In this document: positions 1 through 6,300 of the stretch, one piece after another | How positions within the stretch are numbered: the stretch's first letter is position 1 | How the letters are laid out: each line of letters starts with the position of its first letter | Assembly (NCBI GenBank): GCA_036512955.1 | Contig: DATBZX010000407.1 | Location: 1-19,390 of the forward strand | DNA from: DASRAA01 sp036512955 | GTDB lineage: Bacteria > Acidobacteriota > Terriglobia > Terriglobales > Acidobacteriaceae | Reading direction: 5' to 3' | DNA length: 19,390 nucleotides | The notes under the pieces: model-generated | Seen by the model: the letters and a program-made list of their open reading frames with translations, nothing else | What the model was told of the DNA's origin: nothing | Databases searched by the model: none | Position numbers and translations under genes: made by a program

Positions 1-33
1 GTTCACGACTTCGCGACCGCTCACTTGAAGTAA
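1..33 (+). CDS. possible 3' end of an upstream gene (very tentative)
   Basis: Reading from the first base, ten sense codons (V H D F A T A H L K) are followed by TAA at 31-33, with a strong terminator starting 28 bases later. That is the arrangement expected at the end of a plus-strand gene entering from the left. Ten codons are too few to identify a product, and the other two frames also run open for short distances. The same stretch can fold into a hairpin, so it could instead be the tail of a structured RNA. Confidence 0.2.
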   Translation, partial: VHDFATAHLK

Positions 34-60
34 GCGGTTTCGTGCGGCCTGAAGTCTTGC

Positions 61-99
61 GACCCGCCAGATAAATTCAAAAGTCTGGCGGGTCTTTTT
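61..99 (+). terminator. Rho-independent terminator (plus strand)
   Basis: An 11-bp perfect stem pairs GACCCGCCAGA (61-71) with TCTGGCGGGTC (84-94), with a 12-base AT-rich loop and then five T residues (95-99). It would end a transcript entering from the left edge and faces the glgB terminator, so it separates convergent transcription units. Confidence 0.85.
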
Positions 100-130
100 A
101 GGCCTGGGGTTGTCCAGGAAACGGCGACCT

Positions 131-163
131 ATTCAAAAAGCCCCACTCAAGCTTGAATGGGGC
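131..163 (-). terminator. Rho-independent terminator of glgB
   Basis: On the minus strand, GCCCCA (163-158) pairs with TGGGGC (145-140), and the hairpin continues inward as a near-perfect palindrome around AAGCTT with one mismatch. It is followed by TTTTT (139-135). It lies 29 bases past the glgB stop codon. Confidence 0.85.
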
Positions 164-191
164 ACCCGAGAAACCGAATTGGGCGGCGGCC

Positions 192-2174
192 CTACTGCTT
201 GAACACCACCATGCCCAGCGGAGGCAGGTTGAGCAGCAGCGACTGCTCGAAGCCGTGAGTCGGGATGGGTTCGCTGGTGGCTCCGCCGTAGTTGCCTTCG
301 TCGGTGCCGCCGTAGATGGCGGCGTTGCTGTTCAACACCTCGCGCCACTTGCCGGGCTTGGGAACTCCGATGCGATAGCCGCGGCGCGGTACTGGCGTGA
401 AATTGCAGGCGACGACCAGCGGAGCGTTCTCGTCCTTGCCATACCTCAGGTAGGTGAGCACGCTGTTGTCGTTGTCGTTGGCATCGATCCAGCGCCAGCC
501 AGCGGGATTGAAGTCGTACTCGTACATGGCGGGCTCGCCGCGATAGAAGGCGTTCAGGTCGCTGACCCAGCGCTTGATTCCCTGGTGCGGGGGGAAGGTA
601 AGAAGAATCCAGTCGACGCTGCCGTCATGGTTCCACTCTGACCACTGCCCGATTTCGCCGCCCATGAAGATCAGCTTCTTGCCGGGCTGGGTAAACATGT
701 ATCCGAAGAGCAGTCGCAAGTTGGCGAACTTCTGCCAGTAATCGCCCGACATCTTGCCGATGAGCGAGCCCTTGCCGTGCACCACTTCGTCGTGCGAGAG
801 CGGCAGGGTGAAGTTCTCGGTGAAGGCATAGAGTCCGCGGAAGGTCAGCTTGTTGTGGTGATACTTGCGGTGGATCGGGTCCTGCTGGAAGTACTTCAGC
901 GTGTCGTGCATCCAGCCCATGTCCCACTTCATGCCGAAGCCGAGGCCGCCGATGTACGTAGGACGCGACACCATGGGCCATGCCGTCGATTCTTCGGCGA
1001 TCGTCTGGATGTCGGGAAACTCCTGGTAGGCATCGTGGTTCACGCGCTGCAAGAGCGAAACGGCGTCGAGGTTTTCGCGGCCGCCGTACATGTTAGGAAT
1101 CCATTCTCCCTGCTTGCGCGAGTAGTCGAGGTAGAGCATGGAAGCGATGGCGTCCATGCGCAGTCCGTCAATGTGGTACACGTCGAGCCAGAACATGGCA
1201 TTGCTGATGAGGAAGCCGCGCACTTCGTTGCGGCCATAGTTAAAGATGGCCGACTTCCAGTCGGGATGAAAGCCCTTGCGCGGATCGGCGTGCTCGTACA
1301 GGTGCGTGCCGTCGAAGTAGGCGAGGCCGTGCTGGTCGTTGGGGAAGTGCGACGGCACCCAGTCGAGAATGACGCCGATGCCATGCTGGTGCAGGTAGTC
1401 CACCAGGTACATGAAATCCTGCGGCGTGCCGAAGCGGCTGCTGGGAGCGAAGTATCCCGTAACCTGGTAGCCCCAGGAGGCGAAGTACGGGTGCTCCATG
1501 ATGGGCATGAACTCGACGTGTGTGAAGCCGAGTTCGTTGACGTAGGCGGCGAGCCGGGGAGCGAGTTCACGGTAGCTGAACCAGCGGTTGCTCGCTTCCT
1601 GGTTGCGCATCCACGAGCCGAGATGTACTTCATACACCGACATGGGCGCGTCGAACGCGTTGCGCTTGTGGCGCAGACCCATCCAGTCTTCGTCGCCCCA
1701 CTTGTAGTCGAGGTCCCAGACGATGGAGCCGGTGCGCGGCGGAGTCTCGTGGTGAAAGCCGTACGGGTCGGCCTTGTTGACCTGGTACATGTGGAAGCGC
1801 GAGCGCAAGTGGTACTTGTAAATTGATCCCTTGCCGAGGCCGCGGACGAAGCACTCCCACACCCCCGAGTCGCCTCGGGGCGTCATGGGGTTGGAGTCGG
1901 AATTCCAGCCGTTGAAGTCGCCGACCACGGAGAGGCGCTCGGCGTCGGGAGCCCAGACGGCGAAGTAGGTGCCCGGATAGCCATCGATTTCGGTAAGATG
2001 GGCTCCCAACTTGTGATACAGCCGGTTGTGCTTGCCCTCATTGAACAGGTGGAGATCGAAACTGGTGAGCAGGACCGAGCCCTGGTCTTCGCCTTGCTCT
2101 GGAACAGGGGCAGGCTCGATGGCAGGATCTTTTACCTTAGCCGGGGCGGTCTGTTTGGGATCCGATGGTGCCAT
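192..2174 (-). CDS. glgB: 1,4-alpha-glucan branching enzyme (GH13)
   Basis: Forms alpha-1,6 branches in glycogen by cutting an alpha-1,4 chain and transferring it; cytoplasmic. The 660-residue product begins with a Pro/Ala-rich, probably disordered stretch (about 1-32). A CBM48 domain follows (about 65-150, with GTYFAVWAP and VVGDFNGW), then the GH13 catalytic barrel (about 175-545) and an all-beta C-terminal domain. GH13 motifs are all visible: DWVPSHF (271-277), DGLRMDAIASML with nucleophile Asp341, TIAEEST with acid/base Glu394, and LPLSHDE with Asp462. It is shorter than E. coli GlgB (about 730) because the extra N-terminal N1 domain is absent. The frame stays open upstream, but the ATG at 2174 is preferred because GAGGAG lies nine bases before it and the residues beyond it are low-quality Arg/Cys-rich sequence. 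No glgA, glgC or other glycogen gene lies nearby. Confidence 0.96.
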   Translation of the reverse strand: MAPSDPKQTAPAKVKDPAIEPAPVPEQGEDQGSVLLTSFDLHLFNEGKHNRLYHKLGAHLTEIDGYPGTYFAVWAPDAERLSVVGDFNGWNSDSNPMTPRGDSGVWECFVRGLGKGSIYKYHLRSRFHMYQVNKADPYGFHHETPPRTGSIVWDLDYKWGDEDWMGLRHKRNAFDAPMSVYEVHLGSWMRNQEASNRWFSYRELAPRLAAYVNELGFTHVEFMPIMEHPYFASWGYQVTGYFAPSSRFGTPQDFMYLVDYLHQHGIGVILDWVPSHFPNDQHGLAYFDGTHLYEHADPRKGFHPDWKSAIFNYGRNEVRGFLISNAMFWLDVYHIDGLRMDAIASMLYLDYSRKQGEWIPNMYGGRENLDAVSLLQRVNHDAYQEFPDIQTIAEESTAWPMVSRPTYIGGLGFGMKWDMGWMHDTLKYFQQDPIHRKYHHNKLTFRGLYAFTENFTLPLSHDEVVHGKGSLIGKMSGDYWQKFANLRLLFGYMFTQPGKKLIFMGGEIGQWSEWNHDGSVDWILLTFPPHQGIKRWVSDLNAFYRGEPAMYEYDFNPAGWRWIDANDNDNSVLTYLRYGKDENAPLVVACNFTPVPRRGYRIGVPKPGKWREVLNSNAAIYGGTDEGNYGGATSEPIPTHGFEQSLLLNLPPLGMVVFKQ

Positions 2175-2302
2175 GGTCGAGATCTCCTCGTGGCGGCGCG
2201 CAGATGCCAGCGAAACCCTATAAGAGTAACATCTCGCGAAACGCCTCGACGTCCCAAAAGGACATACGCACGGTGCCTGGGATTTTTGCGTGGTGGCCAG
2301 TG

Positions 2303-2758
2303 TTACGAATGTTGCTGCTGTCGAGGCACGGCGGCCACCGAGCGACGAAGAAAGTTCTGGAAGCGGAGTTCTCCTACGGCAACGCTGCTGATCAGCATAA
2401 ACAAGCACAGGAAGGGTAGAACCAATATCAGCCAAGCGAACGCTGGAAAGCCGACCAGAATCAAGCTGGCGACCAACCATACCAAGGCGGCGACGCACCC
2501 CATCTGGCTGAAGCTTAAGCGATACTGCACGACAAGGTTGGGGGAATCGATCGAGAGATTGCCAGATCCAAACGAATACAGGACATTCCAACTCGTTACA
2601 AAACGGAAGATACCGCCTTCAAACATCACTTGATCGCCCTGAACACGAACCTCGCTGGCGCGGATCTTGCGCAAACAGTCCGCCAAATGCCCCGGCAGAA
2701 CCCTTGAGTCCACCGCCCGATCGAATACTACTGTTCCTTCCTTCTCCAGGATTGACAT
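2303..2758 (-). CDS. small membrane protein of unknown function
   Basis: I do not recognise a family. The 151-residue product has a soluble N-terminal part of about 85 residues, with alternating polar and hydrophobic residues suggesting beta strands. Two closely spaced hydrophobic helices follow (about 86-105 and 107-127), then a short basic, Gln-rich tail. This is a helical-hairpin topology with both ends probably cytoplasmic. There is no signal peptide or lipobox. I chose the ATG at 2758 because GAGGAAGGG lies about ten bases upstream; an in-frame ATG at 2794 has a poorer site. The gene is followed by 128 non-coding bases before glgB. The terminator at 2870-2894 isolates it from the PEP-CTERM gene, so it has its own promoter or shares a transcript with glgB. 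Confidence 0.65.
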   Translation of the reverse strand: MSILEKEGTVVFDRAVDSRVLPGHLADCLRKIRASEVRVQGDQVMFEGGIFRFVTSWNVLYSFGSGNLSIDSPNLVVQYRLSFSQMGCVAALVWLVASLILVGFPAFAWLILVLPFLCLFMLISSVAVGELRFQNFLRRSVAAVPRQQQHS

Positions 2759-2869
2759 GTTGCCTGGCCCTTCCTCGGTGCCCGGAGACACCATACGCTG
2801 GAGTGAGGGTTTAATGCTGTGACGACAGGGCTCAGCGTGTTGACATCGATTGCATTGAGCCGGGCACAG

Positions 2870-2894
2870 AAAAGCCGGGGACGATTGCCCCGGC
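2870..2894 (-). terminator. Rho-independent terminator of the PEP-CTERM gene
   Basis: On the minus strand, GCCGGGG (2894-2888) pairs perfectly with CCCCGGC (2880-2874) across a seven-base loop and is followed by TTTT (2873-2870). It lies 25 bases beyond the stop codon of the 2920-3732 gene. Confidence 0.78.
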
Positions 2895-2919
2895 CCATCG
2901 AATCGGAAACTCAATTCAG

Positions 2920-3732
2920 TTAAAGGTTGATCTTGCGACGAAGCATGCCCGCGAGGCCGAGGATCCCGGTGCCGAACATGACGAGGGTTCCGGGCTCAGG
3001 AGTAGGAGTGGCGCCCATATCGAACTCACCGCCGAGGGAATAGCCAACGTAAGGTCCGCTGCTCAGGAGCACGCCTGCCGTCGAATACTGTTCCAAAGTG
3101 AAGGTGTTCTCGTCATCCACCAGCCAGAGGGTATGTGTGGCCGGGTCCATCGCCAAGGCTCCATTAAAGTAGTGCCCGGTATCGAAGGAAGTGATGACGG
3201 TGCCGCTCAGTGAATAATCCGTGACAGTTGTGTTGCCCCATCCGGAGATCCACAGCGAGTTGTTGGCTGGATCGTAGGTGATTCCTAGGTTGTACAACCC
3301 GGTGGAAGTAAACAGAGCCACAGGGTTGGTGAAATCGCGAGCGGTCTGGTAAACGCCTCCGTAGGTGTAGTCCACCAGATAGTTGTGGGAGCCGTCAGTG
3401 GTGGAATCGTACGCGGTGCTAGGAATCGCAGGCAGAACATAAGTTGTACCAGTGGGGGTTCCGGCCAAGGAGTACTGGCCACCAATAGTAGTCGAAGAGT
3501 TCCCGCTGGTTCGAACATCGCCAGCTACCGCGATGGGCACCTCGTCGGGGGCGCCATAGGCCTCAGCGAAGGACGTGAAGGAATTGCCTTGGACGACGAC
3601 GATACTGTTACCGCCGTTACGGTCGAACGTGTACGTCAGGTAGAGGGGACTGGTGGGGCCGGGGCCGGCCAGAGCAACTCCGGTGAACGCAAGTGCAACA
3701 AGGCACACTGCTGTGACGAAGGGCGCTTTCAT
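2920..3732 (-). CDS. PEP-CTERM sorting-domain exported protein
   Basis: A secreted protein of 270 residues. It has a clear Sec signal peptide (positive Lys2, hydrophobic 5-20, AxA-type cleavage near residue 22). The C-terminal tripartite signal consists of Pro-Glu-Pro-Gly at 245-248, a hydrophobic helix (about 250-263) and Arg-Arg-Lys near the end. This is the PEP-CTERM signal recognised by exosortase/EpsH systems, usually in species that make exopolysaccharide. The middle is Gly/Ser/Thr/Asn-rich. It contains at least two similar units (GITYDPANNSLWISGWG at about 150 and GALAMDPATHTLWLVDDEN at about 193) that look like beta-propeller blades. The start at 3732 is supported by GAGGAGAG just upstream. 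It stands alone between a terminator and the divergent asnA, and no exosortase is in the window. The precise role is unknown. Confidence 0.88.
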   Translation of the reverse strand: MKAPFVTAVCLVALAFTGVALAGPGPTSPLYLTYTFDRNGGNSIVVVQGNSFTSFAEAYGAPDEVPIAVAGDVRTSGNSSTTIGGQYSLAGTPTGTTYVLPAIPSTAYDSTTDGSHNYLVDYTYGGVYQTARDFTNPVALFTSTGLYNLGITYDPANNSLWISGWGNTTVTDYSLSGTVITSFDTGHYFNGALAMDPATHTLWLVDDENTFTLEQYSTAGVLLSSGPYVGYSLGGEFDMGATPTPEPGTLVMFGTGILGLAGMLRRKINL

Positions 3733-3788
3733 TCCAACTCTCCTCTTTTAGCTAGGAACGTAAATTGGACAGAACGTCTGACATTTCT

Positions 3789-3817
3789 ACTATGCAGTCA
3801 GGGCTGAAGCAAGCCAA
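3789..3817 (-). promoter_or_regulatory. candidate promoter for the PEP-CTERM gene
   Basis: On the minus strand, TTGGCT (3817-3812, four of six matches to the -35 consensus) is separated by 17 bases from CATAGT (3794-3789, four of six matches to the -10 consensus). It lies about 55 bases upstream of the start codon. The match is only moderate and no operator is evident. I could not pick out a convincing asnA promoter in the rest of the 262-base divergent region. Confidence 0.3.
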
Positions 3818-3994
3818 TTCTTTCTCGATTCCCTAGTGGGATTCTGGGCCCGCACAGCACACACCAAAGTGACGGCGAGCACAGCGGAGCGGTTGTAACA
3901 GGTGTTTCATTAGCTTGGCGGCGTACGGACTGCCGCGACTAAGCCCGCTGAGCAGGACTTGCCGCGCGCCGACCGCAATCCTAAGGAGCACAGC

Positions 3995-5125
3995 ATGGCT
4001 GACAAGAAAGCGGACCTCGCTGGACCCGGCATCGGCGATTACCTGGAACTCGAAAAAGTCCTGCCGGACAACTACAGCTCGCTGCTGACACCGAAAGAGA
4101 CGCAGAAGGCGCTCTTCGAGGTGAAGCGGTACATCGAAGACAACCTCTGCAAGGAACTCAACCTGATGATGGTGGAAGTGCCGCTGATCGTGGACGAGGA
4201 GAGCGGCGTGAATGACCTGCTGGACCGAGACGGATCCAGAACACCCATCGGGTTCCACATCTCCAACGACCGCGACAAACATCCCATCAACGCCCAGGTG
4301 GTGCAGGCAGCCACCAAGTGGAAGAGAATGGCGCTCAAGCAGTTCGGCATGCAGGCCGGCGAAGGCCTGTGCACCGACATGCGCGCCGTGCGCAAGGACT
4401 ACTTCCTCGACCACGACCACAGCGCCTACGTCGACCAGTGGGACTGGGAGCGCGTGATCACTCCCGAACAGCGCAATCTCGACTTCCTGAAAGGCGTCGT
4501 GACCAAGATCTGGAAGGTGATCGTCGGGGCCGAGCGTTATGCGCAGGAGCTGTTGCCGGCGCTGCGTGATCCGAAGTACCCCAACCTGCCGGAGCAGATC
4601 ACGTTCCTGCATGCCGAGGAAATTCTCGACATGTATCCCGACCTGCCGCGCAAGCAGCGGGAGACGGCAATCCTGCAGAAATATCCGGCTGTGTTCATCA
4701 TCGGAATTGGATGGATGCTGCGCGACGGCTATCCGCACGAGATGCGGGCGGCTGACTATGACGACTGGGTTACACCCACGATTACCAAGAATGGCCACAT
4801 GATGCACGGCCTGAATGGCGACATCCTGGTGTGGAACCCGGTGACGCATCGTCGGCATGAGCTGACCTCCATGGGCATTCGGGTAAACGGGGAGTCACTG
4901 AAGAAACAGTTGGAACTGACCCACCAGATGGACTTCCTGAAGTATCCGTATCACCAGGCGATCGTGAACCATGAGATACCGCTGAGCGTTGGCGGGGGAA
5001 TCGGGCAGTCACGTACGATGATGCAGATCCTGCGCAAGGCGCACCTCGGTGAAGTAAGCGTCACGGTGTGGCCGAAAGTGCTGAAGGAGATGTGCGAGAA
5101 GAAGAATATTCACGTGCTGAATTAG
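3995..5125 (+). CDS. asnA: aspartate--ammonia ligase (AsnA-type asparagine synthetase)
   Basis: Makes asparagine from aspartate, ATP and ammonia. It is a cytoplasmic enzyme related to class II aminoacyl-tRNA synthetases and, unlike AsnB, does not use glutamine. The 376-residue product matches E. coli AsnA in my memory along its length: ATKWKRMAL (106-114), AGEGLCTDMRA (121-131), SAYVDQWDWERV (143-154), YPDL (214-217), GIGWMLRDGYPHEMRAADYDDW (237-258), GLNGDILVWNPV (272-283), SMGIRV (292-297) and GGGIGQSR (333-340). It is about 45 residues longer than the E. coli enzyme. Part of this is an N-terminal extension (about 25 residues), the rest small insertions and a longer C-terminus. AAGGAG at 3983-3988 fixes the ATG at 3995; the frame stays open upstream to 3959. 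It is monocistronic and ends at the palindromic repeat shared with the convergent SDR gene. Confidence 0.95.
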   Translation: MADKKADLAGPGIGDYLELEKVLPDNYSSLLTPKETQKALFEVKRYIEDNLCKELNLMMVEVPLIVDEESGVNDLLDRDGSRTPIGFHISNDRDKHPINAQVVQAATKWKRMALKQFGMQAGEGLCTDMRAVRKDYFLDHDHSAYVDQWDWERVITPEQRNLDFLKGVVTKIWKVIVGAERYAQELLPALRDPKYPNLPEQITFLHAEEILDMYPDLPRKQRETAILQKYPAVFIIGIGWMLRDGYPHEMRAADYDDWVTPTITKNGHMMHGLNGDILVWNPVTHRRHELTSMGIRVNGESLKKQLELTHQMDFLKYPYHQAIVNHEIPLSVGGGIGQSRTMMQILRKAHLGEVSVTVWPKVLKEMCEKKNIHVLN

Positions 5126-5133
5126 TAGATAAG

Positions 5134-5207
5134 TTCACCACAGAGGCACGGAGGCACAGAGTTTTTTTGACCTTATTTCTTCCGTGCCTCTGCGCCTCTG
5201 TGGTGAA
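5134..5207. repeat. palindromic dispersed-type repeat, probable bidirectional terminator
   Basis: Left arm 5134-5160 (TTCACCACAGAGGCACGGAG...) and right arm 5181-5207 (complement TTCACCACAGAGGCGCAGAG...) are inverted copies matching at about 24 of 27 positions around a T-rich centre of about 20 bases. The element fills almost the whole space between the stop codons of two convergent genes and abuts the SDR stop. I recognise this sequence type as a dispersed palindrome common in many bacterial genomes. Termination on both strands is inferred from the position, the long stem and the run of seven T residues at 5162-5168. Confidence 0.8.
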
Positions 5208-6053
5208 TTATTTTGCCTTCTTCGGTTTGAGCATCTCCCACGCCGCGTCGGGAACCTTTCTTCCCAGCAGGCTGAATACGCTGGCGCCGGCGAGCAGTTC
5301 GCCGCCGTCCATGTAAACCATTTCGCCGTTGATGTAGCCTGCGTGTTCGCTCACCAGAAACGACGCCAGGTTGGAGATCTCTTCCAGCGTGCCCAGTCGG
5401 TGCAACGGGTTGTGGTCGATGAGCGCCTTCTCCATGGCGTCGGTGGGCAGCAACCGCGAAAACGCGCCCTCTGTCTTGATGGCTCCGGGCGCGATGGCAA
5501 CGAAGCGCACGCCGCGGCCTCCCCACTCGACTGCGAGGCTGCGGGTAAGAGCGAGCACACCCGCCTTGGCCACGGCGCTGGGCACGACATAGGCCGAGCC
5601 GATTTCCGCATACGTGGTGGCGATGTTGAGCACCACGGCAGGATGTTTAGCGGCCAGCCAGCGCTTGCCGCAGGCCATGGTCACATTGATCGTCCCTTGC
5701 AGCACGATTCCGATGACAGAGTCGAAGGCGCGCGACGACAGGGTCTCGGTCTTGGCCAGGAAATTTCCCGCCGCATTGTTCACCAGGATGTCGAGCGGAC
5801 CTTTCGCCCAGAGTTGCTCAATGGCCTGCGCGACAGCATCGTGATCGCGCACGTCGAGCGCGAAGGCCTCGCATGTCCCGCCGGTAGACGCGGAGAGTTC
5901 TTTGGCGGTCTGTTCGACGACTTCAGCGCGGCGTCCGCAGATATAGCCGCTTGCGCCCAGTTGTAGGAAGCGCTCGGCCAGAGCGCGGCCGATGCCGGTG
6001 CCGCCTCCGGTGACGAGAAATCGTTTGTTCTTCAAGAGATCGCTGGTAAACAT
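5208..6053 (-). CDS. SDR oxidoreductase, 2,4-dienoyl-CoA reductase-like
   Basis: A 281-residue short-chain dehydrogenase/reductase with the NADP-binding glycine motif TGGGTGIG (15-22) and NNAAG (92-96). The active-site region reads TTYAEIGSAYVVPSAVAKAGV (Tyr148, Ser159, Lys163). The classical SDR Tyr-x3-Lys is replaced by Ser-x3-Lys, as in mitochondrial DECR1. The C-terminal half (IAPGAIKTEGAFSRL, RLGTLEEISNLASFL, YINGEMVYMDGGE) also follows DECR1 as I remember it. The likely reaction is NADPH-dependent reduction of 2,4-dienoyl-CoA during beta-oxidation of unsaturated fatty acids; another enoyl- or acyl-CoA substrate is possible. The frame is open for 21 codons upstream, but the ATG at 6053 has an AAAGGGG site just before it and directly precedes the conserved fold. 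It is divergent from the his operon; no other fatty-acid gene is nearby. Confidence 0.88.
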   Translation of the reverse strand: MFTSDLLKNKRFLVTGGGTGIGRALAERFLQLGASGYICGRRAEVVEQTAKELSASTGGTCEAFALDVRDHDAVAQAIEQLWAKGPLDILVNNAAGNFLAKTETLSSRAFDSVIGIVLQGTINVTMACGKRWLAAKHPAVVLNIATTYAEIGSAYVVPSAVAKAGVLALTRSLAVEWGGRGVRFVAIAPGAIKTEGAFSRLLPTDAMEKALIDHNPLHRLGTLEEISNLASFLVSEHAGYINGEMVYMDGGELLAGASVFSLLGRKVPDAAWEMLKPKKAK

Positions 6054-6153
6054 GAGGGCCCCTTTCTGAAACGGATAAAAGTAGCACACGTAGTGCGTGT
6101 CTGCAGTGATATGCAAACGAGCATGATTGATGAGGCGGGCCCGAAAAGTCGCA

Positions 6154-6181
6154 TTGACAGAGGCGCGGGCGATCCGGTAAT
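6154..6181 (+). promoter_or_regulatory. candidate sigma-70 promoter of the his operon
   Basis: A perfect -35 hexamer TTGACA (6154-6159) is followed after 16 bases by GGTAAT (6176-6181, four of six matches to the -10 consensus). Transcription would start near 6187-6190, only a few bases before the leader-peptide ATG at 6193. An alternative -10 is TAATTT at 6178-6183 with an 18-base spacer. Confidence 0.6.
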
Positions 6182-6192
6182 TTCGAACTAGA

Positions 6193-6267
6193 ATGATTTC
6201 GCTGGTCCATCGCCATCATCACCACCATTCACACGTGGCGAGCGTGTCAGCGGAGATCATCGTATAG
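6193..6267 (+). CDS. hisL: his operon leader peptide (attenuator peptide)
   Basis: A 24-codon reading frame with ATG at 6193 and TAG at 6265. The peptide begins M-I-S-L-V-H-R, then five consecutive histidines, then S-H-V. Histidines are residues 6, 8-12 and 14: seven of 24. This is the composition of his attenuation leaders, where ribosome stalling at His codons senses charged tRNA-His. It lies directly upstream of hisI and is followed by an overlapping antiterminator/terminator pair. No good Shine-Dalgarno precedes it, and the inferred transcription start leaves almost no 5' untranslated region. Its product need have no function beyond being translated. Confidence 0.85.
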   Translation: MISLVHRHHHHHSHVASVSAEIIV

Positions 6268-6300
6268 GCTTTTCGCACTTATACCTCCGACCCGCTGACA
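6231..6300 (+). promoter_or_regulatory. his attenuator: competing 1:2 and 2:3 (antiterminator) pairings
   Basis: Strand 1, ACACG (6231-6235), overlaps the last His codon and can pair with CGTGT (6243-6247). Strand 2, TGTCAGCGG (6245-6253), is a perfect nine-base complement of strand 3, CCGCTGACA (6292-6300). Strand 3 contains most of the 5' arm of the terminator, so 2:3 pairing excludes termination. A ribosome stalled in the 6214-6228 His run would cover strand 1 and free strand 2. A ribosome at the 6265 stop would cover the 3' end of strand 2 and allow the terminator. A small hairpin GTATA (6262-6266)/TATAC (6280-6284) fits inside the antiterminator loop. The pairings are seen directly; the mechanism is inferred from enteric his attenuation. 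Confidence 0.82.

Noticed and set aside
777..1826. Long plus-strand reading frame (349 codons) inside glgB
   Set aside because: It is antisense to glgB, whose GH13 motifs are intact in the other strand. The translation is Val/His-rich with no recognisable domain, typical of a shadow frame in GC-rich DNA.
3733..3994. T-box or other amino-acid riboswitch upstream of asnA
   Set aside because: I looked for a T-box sequence and a terminator/antiterminator pair and found neither; only small GC-rich hairpins such as GCGGC/GCCGC are present.
3833..4858. Long minus-strand reading frame (341 codons) opposite asnA
   Set aside because: Complementary to a fully recognisable AsnA. The His/Val/Leu-rich product has no domain, and the frame has no sensible ribosome binding site.
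5134..5207. CRISPR repeat or transposon end
   Set aside because: There is one inverted pair, no array of spaced direct repeats, no flanking target-site duplication that I can see, and no cas or transposase gene.
6193..6267. Reading the His-rich peptide as a metal-binding small protein or cloning-tag remnant
   Set aside because: The His codons mix CAT and CAC, the peptide sits exactly before a his gene, and the overlapping switchable hairpins explain it far better as an attenuator.
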